Part shown: positions 8,854 through 18,225 of the stretch, piece by piece
Layout: every line of letters starts with the position of its first letter
How positions within the stretch are numbered: position 1 is the first letter of the stretch
NCBI RefSeq assembly: GCF_004917065.1
Contig: NZ_SSYA01000002.1
Span: forward strand, 285,896-349,895
Source of the DNA: Geomonas ferrireducens
GTDB lineage: Bacteria > Desulfobacterota > Desulfuromonadia > Geobacterales > Geobacteraceae
Direction: 5' to 3'
Length of the DNA stretch: 64,000 bases
Made by a program: the position numbers and the translations under genes
The notes under the pieces: generated by a model
Seen by the model: only the letters and a program-made list of their open reading frames with translations
The model's database searches: none
What the model was told of the DNA's origin: nothing

Positions 8854-10275
8854 ATGACACGCATGACCGTTAAACCCCTGGCCGCCACCCTGTTCCTGTT
8901 CCTGGCAGGGTGCGCCTCCATGGCTCCCAAATACAGCCAGCCTTCCGCACCTGTTCCGGCCGCATGGCCTGCAGGCCCCTCTTACCAGGCGACGCAGCCC
9001 GCCGCGCAGCAAAAACCGCTCGCCGAGATCCCCTGGCAGGAGTTCTTCGTAGAGCCGCAACTGCAGAAGCTGATTGCGCTGTCGCTCGACAACAACCGCG
9101 ACCTGAGGGTGGCGGTCCTCAACATGGACCGCTTCCGCGCCCTCTACCAGATCCAGCGCGCCGACCTCTTCCCGAGCGTCACCGGGGACGGCGGGCTCGC
9201 GGTGAAACGCACCGCCGACGACCTCTCCCAAGGCGGCAGGGGAGGGGTCAGCCACTCCTACGATGTCGGCGTCGGCATCAGCGCCTACGAGCTCGACCTC
9301 TTCGGCCGGGTGAGAAGCCTCAAGGACCAGGCGCTGGACCAGTATCTCGCCACCGAACAGGCCCGGCGCAGCGTCCAGATCACCCTGGTCTCCCAGGTGG
9401 CCACCGCCTACCTGACCCTCGGCTCGGACCTCGAGAGGCTGCAGCTCGCCAAGGATACCCTGGCGAACCAGCAGGAATCCTACCGGCTCTCCAAGAGCCG
9501 TTTCGAGGCGGGTGTCGCCTCGGCCCTTGACCTGCAGCAGGCCCAGACGAGCGTCGATTCGGCCCGCGTCGACATCGCCCGTTACACGACCCAGGTTGCG
9601 CAGGACCTGAACGCGCTCACCCTGGTGGTAGGCTCCGACGTGCCGCAGGATCTTTTGCCGAAGTCGCTCACCGAGAACTTAACCGCCGTCAAGGACGCGG
9701 CGCCGGGACTTCCCTCCGACGTGCTCCTTTCCCGTCCCGACATCCTGCAGGCGGAGTACAACCTGAAAGGGGCGAACGCCAACATCGGAGCGGCGCGCGC
9801 CGCCTTCTTCCCGCGCATCACCCTCACTACGAGCGTGGGCTTCGGCAGCGACCAGTTAACCGGCCTCTTCAAGGGAGGGAACCTCGCCTGGAACTTCGCT
9901 CCGCGCATCTCGGTGCCGATCTTCGAGGGTGGGCGCAACAAGGCCAACCTAGATGTGGCAACGGTCGACCGCGACATAGCGGTCGCCCAGTACGAGAAGG
10001 CCATCCAGTCCGCCTTCCGCGAGGTGGCCGACTCCCTCGCCCAGCGCGGCACCATAGACGAGCAGGTGGCGGCCCAGCAGTCCCTGACCGGCGCCACCTC
10101 CGAGACCTACCGTCTGTCCCAGGCCCGCTACCAGACCGGGGTGGACAGCTATCTGAACGTGCTGGACGCGCAGCGCTCACTCTACGCGGCACAGCAGGGG
10201 CTCATCACCACCCGCTTGGCAAGGCTCAATAACATGGTCACCATCTACAAGGTACTTGGTGGAGGGAGCAAGTAA
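8854..10275 (+). CDS. Outer-membrane efflux channel lipoprotein (OprM-like)
   Basis: The 473-residue protein has a lipoprotein signal ending in LAGC and the duplicated outer-membrane-factor fold of the NodT/OprM type. Both repeats show the hallmark [11 protein letters not shown] and [25 protein letters not shown] segments near the second half. It would form the trimeric TolC-like duct for the RND pump encoded just upstream. The start lies 2 bases after the pump stop with a GGAGGTG site inside the pump gene, so the two are translationally close. Confidence 0.95.
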   Translation: MTRMTVKPLAATLFLFLAGCASMAPKYSQPSAPVPAAWPAGPSYQATQPAAQQKPLAEIPWQEFFVEPQLQKLIALSLDNNRDLRVAVLNMDRFRALYQIQRADLFPSVTGDGGLAVKRTADDLSQGGRGGVSHSYDVGVGISAYELDLFGRVRSLKDQALDQYLATEQARRSVQITLVSQVATAYLTLGSDLERLQLAKDTLANQQESYRLSKSRFEAGVASALDLQQAQTSVDSARVDIARYTTQVAQDLNALTLVVGSDVPQDLLPKSLTENLTAVKDAAPGLPSDVLLSRPDILQAEYNLKGANANIGAARAAFFPRITLTTSVGFGSDQLTGLFKGGNLAWNFAPRISVPIFEGGRNKANLDVATVDRDIAVAQYEKAIQSAFREVADSLAQRGTIDEQVAAQQSLTGATSETYRLSQARYQTGVDSYLNVLDAQRSLYAAQQGLITTRLARLNNMVTIYKVLGGGSK

Positions 10276-10371
10276 GGCAGCATCGTTTCCCCGGGTCTTC
10301 ACGGCCCGGGGAAACGGTAACGCGCGGGGGGGCGAACGGTGTCGAATCCCCCGTGGCGGAAAGGAGCACAG

Positions 10372-10503
10372 TTGTCCAGATTACGCATCACCATTTACTG
10401 CATCATCGCCGTCGCGGCCCTGTTCGTTGGTTACTTGATTCTGGCACCGGAGCCTCATCCCGACTGGCCGATCAATCTGGTGCATTTTCTTTTCAAACAC
10501 TAG
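10372..10503 (+). CDS. 43-residue single-helix membrane protein at the end of the RND operon
   Basis: A TTG start 5 bases after an AAGGAG site opens a 43-codon ORF. The product has a short basic N-terminus (SRLRI), one transmembrane helix (TIYCIIAVAALFVGYLIL) and a short periplasmic-type tail with APEPHPDWP. Size and topology resemble AcrZ, the small protein that binds AcrB in E. coli, but no sequence similarity is claimed. The position behind the channel gene suggests co-transcription. A translation-fusion or mass-spectrometry check would settle whether it is made. Confidence 0.6.
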   Translation: MSRLRITIYCIIAVAALFVGYLILAPEPHPDWPINLVHFLFKH

Positions 10504-10614
10504 ATTGGGTTTATAGTTTTAACTAAGCGCCCTCTTGCGGCTATGAGAGATTTTCCCGCTCCATGGTGCTTGCTGTAGCTTGTGAAGAATTCCTTGTGAC
10601 AGAGGGGCACATTC

Positions 10615-12174
10615 ATGGCACAGAAAGAAGAGGGCGATCCACGGGAGCCTGAACCTACGCTCCGGGCGCTGCAACCGCTCGTCCGGAGCCTCCCCCGCGC
10701 GGTGCATGCTTTCATGCACCCTCGCCGTCTCTTCTTCACCCTGGCCGCTATCGTCACGGCTGCCGCCCTTGTCGGCTGTTCCCTCAAACCCGCCTATCAG
10801 CGCCCCGCGCTTCCCGTCCCGCAGCAGTACCCCGGCGTCTCGGATCGTGTTGCGGCCGCCGGCGCTCCTGCTTCATGGAGCGTCTTCTTCACCGATCCCG
10901 AGCTGAAACACCTTCTTTTCCTCGCCCACGGCAACAACCGGGACCTCCGCGTAGCGCGCGCCAAGGTCGAGGAGGCGCGCGCCCTCTACGGCATCCGCCG
11001 CGCGGACCTGTTACCCGCGATCAGCGCGGGCGCCGGGCTCGAGCGTTCGCGCACCCCCGCCGATCTCTCGGTAACGGGGGGGGCGATGATCACCGACGTC
11101 TTCAGTGCCGGTCTCTTCCTCGCCGCCTGGGAGCTCGACTTCTGGGGACGCCTCAGGGACCTCAAGGAGGGCGCCCTCGAGACTTACCTCGCAACGGAAG
11201 AGGCCCGTCGCGCCGTGCAGGTGAGCCTTACCGCCCAGGTTGCCCAGAGCTACCTGCAGGAGCGCGAGCTGGCGGAAAGGGTCTCCCTCGCCGAGGCCAC
11301 CATCGCGAGCCGTGAGGAATCGTGGCGCATCGCTCGGCGCCGCTATGAGGTCGGCTCCGCCTCGAAGCTCGACGCGGTGCAGGCCGAGACCCTCCTGAAC
11401 CAGGCGCGGGCGGAACTGAGCGCACTGAAGCGCCTGCGCGCCCTCAACCTGAACGCGCTGGGGCTGCTGGTCGGAGGGGAGGTACACCTCGATCCGCTTC
11501 CCCTTTCCACCGTGGAGGAGGGGTTCCTCGCCGAAATCCCCTCCGGACTCCCCTCCGAGCTCCTCCTTTACCGCCCCGACGTCATCGCCGCCGAGCACGA
11601 GCTCAAATCGGCCAACGCGGCCATAGGCGCGGCGCGCGCCGCCTTCTTCCCTGCCATCGCTCTTACCGGCAACTTCGGCACCGCGAGCAGCGCGTTAAGC
11701 GGACTCTTCACCTCGGGAAGCGGCGCCTGGAGCTTTGCCCCCGCCATCTCGGTCCCTATTTTTCAGGGTGGGCGCAACGTGGCTAACCTGGAGTTCGCCC
11801 GGGCGCGCGAGAAGGAAGCGGTCGCCCAATACGAGCGCGTGGTGCAGCGCGCTTTCCGGGAGGTGGCCGACGCGCTGGCGCAGCGGCGCTGGCTGGCCGA
11901 GCAGGTACAGGCGCAGCGGACGACCCTTGCGGCCCAGACGGAGCGGACGAGGCTTGCGCGCCTTCGCTATGACACCGGCGCCGCACCCTACCTGGAGGTG
12001 CTCGACGCGGAAAGAGACCGCTTTGCGGCCCAGCAGGCCCTGGTGCAGACGCGGCGCGCCATCCTTGCCGCAGGGGTGGATCTCTACGCCGCCCTGGGGG
12101 GAGGTGGTGGGGAAGGTGCCGGGGGAGAATCCGTTGCGGCGAGTGCTACGGGTGGGAAGGAGGCCATGCCATGA
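10615..12174 (+). CDS. Outer-membrane efflux channel lipoprotein (second, NodT-type)
   Basis: This outer-membrane factor has the same paired repeats as the OprM-like protein, including [17 protein letters not shown] and RYDTGAAPYLEVLDAERDRFAAQ. The annotated ATG follows an AGAGGGG site but puts 33 hydrophilic residues before the signal peptide. A second ATG at 10714 would start directly at the signal (HPRRLFFTLAAIVTAAALVGC) and is the better start by topology, yet it has no clear ribosome site. That ATG sits in a perfect hairpin, GGTGCATG/CATGCACC, at 10701-10720. The gene overlaps the YhiI-like gene by 4 bases, so this channel serves the ABC exporter that follows. Confidence 0.92.
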   Translation: MAQKEEGDPREPEPTLRALQPLVRSLPRAVHAFMHPRRLFFTLAAIVTAAALVGCSLKPAYQRPALPVPQQYPGVSDRVAAAGAPASWSVFFTDPELKHLLFLAHGNNRDLRVARAKVEEARALYGIRRADLLPAISAGAGLERSRTPADLSVTGGAMITDVFSAGLFLAAWELDFWGRLRDLKEGALETYLATEEARRAVQVSLTAQVAQSYLQERELAERVSLAEATIASREESWRIARRRYEVGSASKLDAVQAETLLNQARAELSALKRLRALNLNALGLLVGGEVHLDPLPLSTVEEGFLAEIPSGLPSELLLYRPDVIAAEHELKSANAAIGAARAAFFPAIALTGNFGTASSALSGLFTSGSGAWSFAPAISVPIFQGGRNVANLEFARAREKEAVAQYERVVQRAFREVADALAQRRWLAEQVQAQRTTLAAQTERTRLARLRYDTGAAPYLEVLDAERDRFAAQQALVQTRRAILAAGVDLYAALGGGGGEGAGGESVAASATGGKEAMP

Positions 12175-13238
12175 GGGGGGGGGGTAAGTGGAGGATCTTC
12201 GTCGCGTCGGGCGTTCTACTTGTGCTGCTTGCCCTGGTTCTGTGGCAGCGCTTCGGCCGCAGCAACGGGGATGAGGGGATCGTGAGCGGCAACGGGCGCA
12301 TCGAGGCGGTGGAGATCGACGTCGGACCAAAGAGCCCCGGCCGGGTGCGGGAGATCACGGTACGCGAGGGGGATTTCGTCCGCTCAGGCCAGACCCTCGC
12401 CCTCATGGATACCGAGGTGCTTGAAGCCCAGCACCGGGAGGCCGGTGCGCAGTTGGTGAAGGCGCAAAACGCGGTGCTCACCGCGAAAAGCGAGATGATG
12501 CAGCGCGCAAGCGAGAAGGCGGCGGCACAGGCGATGGTGGCGCAACGGGAGGCGGAGCTCGCCCTCGCCGGGAAAAGGGTCTCCCGCTCCTCGACTCTCG
12601 CCGCCGAGGGGGCCACCTCAAAGCAGGAGGCGGATGACGACTTGGCCCGTCTGGAGAGCGCTAAGGCATCGACCGCCGCGGCGCGCGCCCAGGTGGCGGC
12701 GGCCGAGGCCGCAGTGGCAACGGCGCGGCAGAAAATGCTGGGCGAAAGTTCCAACGTGGCGGCGGCCCTTGCGACGTTACAGCGCATCGAGGCGGACCTG
12801 AAGGACGCGGCACTCAAGTCGCCGCGTGACGGTAGGGTGCAGTACCGGGTGGCCCAGCCGGGTGAAGTGGTGGCCGCGGGAGGGCGCGTGCTCAGCCTCG
12901 TGGACTTAAGCGACGTCTACATGACCTTCTTTCTCCCGACCGCTGCGGCCGGGAGGGTGGCGCTCGGTACCGAGGTGCGCCTCGTGCTCGACGCGGCACC
13001 GCAGTACGTGATCCCGGCCCGGGTCTCCTTCATTGCCGATGTGGCCCAGTTCACCCCAAAGACGGTGGAGACCGCAAGCGAGCGGGAGAAGCTCATGTTC
13101 AGGGTGAGAGCCCAGCTTCCGGTCGACCTGCTCAAAAGGCACATCACCCAGGTCAAGACCGGCCTCCCGGGAGTCGCCTACGTAAGGCTCGACGAAAAGC
13201 GCCCCTGGCCTGAGCGCCTCGGCAAGGTGGTCAGATGA
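12171..13238 (+). CDS. HlyD-type membrane fusion protein (YhiI/YbhG-like)
   Basis: The 355-residue protein has one N-terminal anchor helix ([17 protein letters not shown]), then a biotinyl-lipoyl-like start ([20 protein letters not shown]), a long coiled-coil hairpin of about 120 residues and the returning half. It should bridge the ABC permease pair to the outer-membrane factor upstream. The start overlaps that gene by ATGA. In E. coli a YhiI-type adaptor is likewise encoded beside rbbA and yhhJ, matching the order here. A run of ten G follows ATG-A at codons 2-5, a site prone to slippage that would shift the frame at the very start. Confidence 0.93.
   Translation: MRGGGKWRIFVASGVLLVLLALVLWQRFGRSNGDEGIVSGNGRIEAVEIDVGPKSPGRVREITVREGDFVRSGQTLALMDTEVLEAQHREAGAQLVKAQNAVLTAKSEMMQRASEKAAAQAMVAQREAELALAGKRVSRSSTLAAEGATSKQEADDDLARLESAKASTAAARAQVAAAEAAVATARQKMLGESSNVAAALATLQRIEADLKDAALKSPRDGRVQYRVAQPGEVVAAGGRVLSLVDLSDVYMTFFLPTAAAGRVALGTEVRLVLDAAPQYVIPARVSFIADVAQFTPKTVETASEREKLMFRVRAQLPVDLLKRHITQVKTGLPGVAYVRLDEKRPWPERLGKVVR
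12175..12184 (+). repeat. G10 homopolymer at codons 2-5 of the YhiI-like gene
   Basis: Ten consecutive G follow the ATGA overlap. Tracts of this length at the start of a gene are known sites of slipped-strand phase variation in some bacteria. Whether the length varies here cannot be seen from one sequence. Confidence 0.7.
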
Positions 13239-16015
13239 ACCGGCCGGCGCCTCCAAAAGAACCGGTCGGGGCGGACGCCGTCATCGTCGAGGACGTCACC
13301 TTGCGCTACGGACATACCCTTGCGCTCGACTCGGTAACCCTCGCCATCCCGGCCGGGCGCATGGTGGGGACCATCGGCCCGGACGGGGTCGGCAAATCGA
13401 CCCTCTTCTCGCTCATCGCCGGCTCCCGCAAGCTGCAGACGGGGAGGGTGGAGGTGCTCGGGGGGAGCATGGCGGATGCCGCGCACCGAAGGCGGGTCTG
13501 TCCGCGCATCGCGTACATGCCGCAGGGGCTCGGCCGCAACCTCTACCCGACCCTTTCCGTCTTCGAGAACGTCGACTTCTTTGCGAGGCTCTTCGGCCAC
13601 GGCCGCACCGAGCGCGAGCGCCGCATCGGCGAGCTTTTGAGCGCCACCGGGCTGGAACCCTTCGCGGGACGTCCCGCCGGGAAGCTCTCCGGGGGGATGA
13701 AGCAGAAACTGGGGCTTTGCTGCGCGCTGATTCACGACCCCGACCTGCTCATCCTGGACGAGCCGACCACCGGGGTCGATCCGTTATCGCGGCGCCAGTT
13801 CTGGGAACTGATCGAAAGGATCCGCGAGCGCCGGCGCGGCATGAGCGTCCTGGTCGCCACCGCCTACATGGAGGAGGCGGCCCGCTTCGACTGGCTGGTG
13901 GCGTTGAACGCAGGTCGCGTCCTCGCCACCGGGACGCCGGCGGAACTGCTCGCCGGGACCGGGAGCCGATCGCTCGAGGAGGCCTTCATCGCGCTTCTCC
14001 CCCCTTCGCAGCGCACGGGTTACCGTCCGGTGCAGATCCCCAAAAGGGAAGGGGAGTCCGCCGCGGAAATCGCCATCGAGGCCTCGGGGCTCACCATGCG
14101 TTTCGGGGACTTCACCGCGGTGGACCGGGTCAGCTTCAAGATCGGCAAGGGGGAGATCTTCGGCTTCCTCGGCTCCAACGGCTGCGGCAAGACCACCACG
14201 ATGAAGATGCTCACCGGGCTGCTTCCCGCGACCGAAGGGGAGGCGAGCCTCTTCGGCCGTCCCGTCGATCCCGGAGATCTCGACGTCAGGCGCCGCGTCG
14301 GGTACATGACCCAGTCCTTCTCGCTCTACACTGAACTCTCCGTGCGCCAGAACCTCTTGCTCCATGCGCGGCTTTTCCGCCTGCCCGAAAAGGCGATCCC
14401 TCTACGTGTCGCCGAGATGGCGCGGCGCTTCGGGCTGGATGAGGTGATGGAAGCCCTTCCCGAGTCGCTTCCGCTCGGGGTGCGCCAGCGCCTCTCCCTG
14501 GCGGTCGCCATGATCCACGGCCCCGAACTCCTGATCCTGGACGAGCCCACCTCCGGCGTGGACCCCGTGGCACGGGATGCCTTCTGGCAGATCATGGTCG
14601 ATCTGGCCCGTCGGGAACAGGTCACCATCTTCATTTCGACGCACTTCATGAACGAAGCGGAGCGCTGCGACAGGATCTCCCTGATGCACGCCGGGCGGGT
14701 TCTCGTGAGCGACGCCCCGGCGCACCTGGTGGAAAAAAAGGGAGCCGCCAACCTGGAGGATGCCTTCATCGCCTACCTGGAAGAGGCTTCCGTTGAGCCA
14801 GCGGCAGTGGACGGCGCCTTCGCACCCGGTGCTGCGAGCGGCCCGGGTGCCGGGGTGGAAGGGGACAGCGGCGCCGTCCCCGCCAGGAACTTCAGCCTGC
14901 GCCGCCTGCTAAGCTACGCGCACCGCGAGTCCCTTGAGCTCTTCCGCGACCCGGTCCGCCTCTGCCTTGCGCTTCTTGGCAGCGTAATCCTCATGTTCGT
15001 CATGGGGTACGGCATCACCATGGACGTGGAAGACTTGACCTTCGCGGTCCTAGACCGGGACCAGAGTGTCTTAAGCCGCGACTACGCGCTGAACCTGTCT
15101 GGTTCGCGCTACTTCAGCGAGCGCCCCCCGCTGCACGATTACCAGGAACTCGACCGCCGCATGCGCGCAAGCGACATCTCCCTCGCCGTCGAGATTCCCC
15201 CCGGGTTCGCCCGCGACCTGCAGCACGGCAGGCCGGTCAGCGTCGGCGCCTGGATCGACGGCGCCATGCCCTCCCGCGCCGAAACGGTGCGCGGCTACGT
15301 CCAGGGGATGCACGCCCACTGGCTCGCCTCACAGGCGCGGCAACGTCTCACCTCGCCACCCGCGGCCTCCCTGGTCCGCATAGAGACCCGTTACCGTTAT
15401 AACCCGGACGTGAAGAGCCTTCCGGCCATGGTCCCCGCCGTCATCCCGCTTCTTTTGATGATGATCCCGGCCATCGTCACCGCCCTTTCCGTGGTGCGCG
15501 AAAAGGAGCTCGGCTCCATCGTGAACCTCTACGTGACGCCGGTGACCAGGCTCGAATTCCTGCTCGGCAAACAGATACCGTACCTGCTCCTCTCCATGGC
15601 GAGCTTTCTGCTCCTTACCCTCCAGGCGGTCTTCATCTTCCGCGTTCCCATGAAAGGTAGCTTCGCCGCCTTCTGCCTCGGGGGGCTCCTTTACGTCGGC
15701 ACCGCCACCGGGCTAGGACTGGTCATCTCCACTTTCATGAAAAGCCAGATCGCAGCACTCTTCGGCACCGCGCTGCTCACCATCCTCCCTGCCGTCGAGT
15801 TCTGCGGCATGCTCGAGCCGGTCCGCTCCCTGGAGGGGGTGGGGGCGCTGATCGGCAGGATCTATCCCACCACGTACTTCCTCCTGATCTCGCGCGGCAC
15901 CTTCGGCAAGGGACTCGGTTTCGACGAGCTGAAGCTGTTCTTCATCCCCCTGGCGCTCGCCGTTCCGCTCCTTATCCTGTTGGGGACGGCCCTGCTTAAA
16001 AAACAGGAGTCATAA
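13235..16015 (+). CDS. rbbA: Fused ABC transporter: two ATPase domains plus ABC-2 permease (RbbA family)
   Basis: The 926-residue protein carries two nucleotide-binding domains and a C-terminal ABC-2 permease. Domain one has Walker [10 protein letters not shown], signature [10 protein letters not shown] and Walker [14 protein letters not shown]. Domain two has GSNGCGKTT, the degenerate signature [10 protein letters not shown] and [13 protein letters not shown]. About six transmembrane helices occupy residues 560-920. Long segments match what I recall of E. coli RbbA (YhiH), a protein described as ribosome-associated but encoded with an adaptor and second permease like an exporter. It overlaps yhiI-like by 4 bases, and the YhhJ-like gene starts 2 bases after its stop. 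I favour an export role here. Confidence 0.95.
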   Translation: MNRPAPPKEPVGADAVIVEDVTLRYGHTLALDSVTLAIPAGRMVGTIGPDGVGKSTLFSLIAGSRKLQTGRVEVLGGSMADAAHRRRVCPRIAYMPQGLGRNLYPTLSVFENVDFFARLFGHGRTERERRIGELLSATGLEPFAGRPAGKLSGGMKQKLGLCCALIHDPDLLILDEPTTGVDPLSRRQFWELIERIRERRRGMSVLVATAYMEEAARFDWLVALNAGRVLATGTPAELLAGTGSRSLEEAFIALLPPSQRTGYRPVQIPKREGESAAEIAIEASGLTMRFGDFTAVDRVSFKIGKGEIFGFLGSNGCGKTTTMKMLTGLLPATEGEASLFGRPVDPGDLDVRRRVGYMTQSFSLYTELSVRQNLLLHARLFRLPEKAIPLRVAEMARRFGLDEVMEALPESLPLGVRQRLSLAVAMIHGPELLILDEPTSGVDPVARDAFWQIMVDLARREQVTIFISTHFMNEAERCDRISLMHAGRVLVSDAPAHLVEKKGAANLEDAFIAYLEEASVEPAAVDGAFAPGAASGPGAGVEGDSGAVPARNFSLRRLLSYAHRESLELFRDPVRLCLALLGSVILMFVMGYGITMDVEDLTFAVLDRDQSVLSRDYALNLSGSRYFSERPPLHDYQELDRRMRASDISLAVEIPPGFARDLQHGRPVSVGAWIDGAMPSRAETVRGYVQGMHAHWLASQARQRLTSPPAASLVRIETRYRYNPDVKSLPAMVPAVIPLLLMMIPAIVTALSVVREKELGSIVNLYVTPVTRLEFLLGKQIPYLLLSMASFLLLTLQAVFIFRVPMKGSFAAFCLGGLLYVGTATGLGLVISTFMKSQIAALFGTALLTILPAVEFCGMLEPVRSLEGVGALIGRIYPTTYFLLISRGTFGKGLGFDELKLFFIPLALAVPLLILLGTALLKKQES

Positions 16016-16017
16016 CC

Positions 16018-17139
16018 ATGCGTGTGGCGAACGTCTTCAACCTCGGCGTGAAGGAACTCTTCAGCCTGCTGCGCGATCCGGTCATGCTGGTGCTCATCGG
16101 CTACGCCTTCTCGCTCGCCATCTACGCCGCCGCCACCGCGATGCCGGAAACGCTCCACAAGGCACCCATCGCCGTGGTAGACGAGGACCGCTCCCAACTC
16201 TCCACCCGCATCATCGACGCCTTTTACCCGCCGCAGTTCTCCGCGCCATCCCTGATAACCCGTGAGGAGATGGACGAGCGGATGGACGCGGGGCTCGACA
16301 CCTTCGCCCTCGCCATTCCCCCCGATTTCCAGCGCGATCTTCTCGCCGGACGCCAGGCCGAGATCCAGCTGAACATCGATGCCACCAGGATGAGCCAGGC
16401 CTTTACCGGCAACAGCCACATCCAGACCATCGTCTCCAACGAGATCGCCACCTTCCTGAAGCGCTACCGCCCCGACTCCGGGCAGCAGGTGGATCTCGCG
16501 CTCAGAGCGCGCTTCAACCCGGAGCTGAACAAGTCCTGGTTCGGCGCGGTCATGAAGATCATCGACAACATAACCCTTTTATCGATCATCCTGACCGGCG
16601 CCGCGCTGATCCGCGAGCGCGAGCACGGCACCGTCGAGCACCTCCTGGTCATGCCGGTTACCCCCTTCGAGATCATGACGGCGAAGGTCTGGGCCATGGC
16701 CCTCGTGGTCCTTGCTGCCACCACCGCGTCCCTCTACCTCGTCGTGGAGGGGGCGCTCGGTGTGCCGATAGAGGGATCGGTGCCACTCTTTCTCGCGGGG
16801 ACGGCGCTGCACCTCTTCGCCACCACCTCACTCGGCATTTTCCTCGGGACCGTCGCGCGCAGCATGCCGCAGTTCGGCCTGCTGACCATGCTGGTGCTGC
16901 TGCCGCTGCAGATCCTTTCGGGAGGCACCACGCCGCGCGAGAGCATGCCTGCACCGGTGCGCGGCGTCATGCTCGCCGCCCCGAACACCCACTTCGTCAT
17001 GCTCGCCCAGGCGATCCTCTACCGTGGCGCCGGTTTCGACGTGGTGTGGCCCCAGTTCGCCGCTCTCTTTCTCATCGGGTGCGTGCTCTTTGCCATATCG
17101 CTGTCCCGTTTCCGCAAAACGATCGGAACCATGGCGTGA
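16018..17139 (+). CDS. yhhJ: ABC-2 type permease (YhhJ-like)
   Basis: The 373-residue protein has the ABC-2 exporter plan: an N-terminal helix, a large extracytoplasmic domain (about residues 45-170) and five to six C-terminal helices, with the family block REREHGTVEHLLVMPVTPFEIM between them. Length equals that of E. coli YhhJ. A CAGGAG site precedes the ATG. It would pair with the permease half of the RbbA-like protein to form the channel, with the HlyD-type adaptor and outer-membrane factor completing a tripartite exporter. The substrate is unknown. Confidence 0.93.
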   Translation: MRVANVFNLGVKELFSLLRDPVMLVLIGYAFSLAIYAAATAMPETLHKAPIAVVDEDRSQLSTRIIDAFYPPQFSAPSLITREEMDERMDAGLDTFALAIPPDFQRDLLAGRQAEIQLNIDATRMSQAFTGNSHIQTIVSNEIATFLKRYRPDSGQQVDLALRARFNPELNKSWFGAVMKIIDNITLLSIILTGAALIREREHGTVEHLLVMPVTPFEIMTAKVWAMALVVLAATTASLYLVVEGALGVPIEGSVPLFLAGTALHLFATTSLGIFLGTVARSMPQFGLLTMLVLLPLQILSGGTTPRESMPAPVRGVMLAAPNTHFVMLAQAILYRGAGFDVVWPQFAALFLIGCVLFAISLSRFRKTIGTMA

Positions 17140-17211
17140 TCGCCGTGTGTCCGCGTGAAAAGATGGTATAACTATGCCTTGTTGCCGATTTCCGGCTCAA
17201 AGGAGGAACCC

Positions 17212-18204
17212 ATGGATTTTCGCCGGCCGCCTGCGCCCATTCTGGCGCTCCTCGCAGTTGCCGCAATGTTTTTCTTGCTCTCACCTGCACGGCTTCTCGC
17301 CGCACCGCTTCAGTCCCTGACCATCTCCTCAGGTACCACCACCAGTTCCTACTACGCTGCCGCTAGCGCCGTCGCAAAGGTGTTCAACCGGAAAGCGAGG
17401 GTTTACGGCTTCAGACTTGCCAACAACGCTTCGGCCGGTTCCGTCGCCAACATCGATGCCGTCGCCGAGGGGAAGGCCGACTTCGGCATTGCGGAGACCG
17501 AACTCTTGAAGCGTGCAGCAGCCGGGGTGCGCCCATGGGAAGGTAGATCAAGAGGGAACCTGCGTGCCGTGCTGGGACTCTATCCTGCCACAGTCACCAT
17601 AGTCGCCGCGGTTGACAGCGGTATAAGAAGCGTTGCCGACCTGAAGGGGAAACGGCTCGGCATAGGCGCACCAGGCTCAATCGACAACACCTTCGCCAGG
17701 GCGTTTCTGCAGATGTCTGGGCTCAACCCGGGTGAGGTGATCATCACCGAGAAGTCCACGGCGCTCGCCCCTGAGCGCTTGCAAAAAGGGGAGATCGATG
17801 CCTATCTCTGCATCGTCGGCCATCCCAACCTGACCGTGCTCGAGGCAAGCGCGGGAACAAGGAAGGTCCGCCTGATCCCCTTGAGCGACGAACTGATCGG
17901 GCAGGTTACGGGGAGCAATCCCCTCATTGCACCGGTGGTCATCCCGACGCGGTACTACCCGGCGGTGGAGTTGGGCGGAGAAGTGCGCAGCATCGGTATC
18001 CGCACCGTCTTCTTCACGCGCGGCGATCTGCCGGATGAAAAGGTGTACGCCGTGGTACACGAGATCATGGGGAATTTCGAACAGTTCCGGCGCCAGCACC
18101 CGATCCTGCAGCAGCTCACCCCCGAGCAGGCCGCCAGGGTGGCGGTGATCCCACTGCATCCCGGCGCCGCGCGTTACTTCAGAGAGTCCGGCCTCATCCC
18201 TTAA
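17212..18204 (+). CDS. TAXI-family periplasmic solute-binding protein
   Basis: The 330-residue protein has a signal peptide (ILALLAVAAMFFLLSPARLLA) and the TAXI-type start LTISSGTTTSSYYAAASAVAKVFN, then DFGIAETELL and RLGIGAPGSIDNTFARAFL blocks. TAXI proteins normally deliver substrate to a fused TRAP permease, but none is nearby, so this is an orphan binding protein that may use a distant permease or act as a sensor. I start it at ATG 17212, which has an AGGAGG site 5 bases upstream. An in-frame upstream start at 17155 has no such site and would spoil the signal peptide. It leads a run of envelope genes up to 21328. Confidence 0.88.
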   Translation: MDFRRPPAPILALLAVAAMFFLLSPARLLAAPLQSLTISSGTTTSSYYAAASAVAKVFNRKARVYGFRLANNASAGSVANIDAVAEGKADFGIAETELLKRAAAGVRPWEGRSRGNLRAVLGLYPATVTIVAAVDSGIRSVADLKGKRLGIGAPGSIDNTFARAFLQMSGLNPGEVIITEKSTALAPERLQKGEIDAYLCIVGHPNLTVLEASAGTRKVRLIPLSDELIGQVTGSNPLIAPVVIPTRYYPAVELGGEVRSIGIRTVFFTRGDLPDEKVYAVVHEIMGNFEQFRRQHPILQQLTPEQAARVAVIPLHPGAARYFRESGLIP

Positions 18205-18225
18205 GGCCGCTAGCGGAGGTTCATC

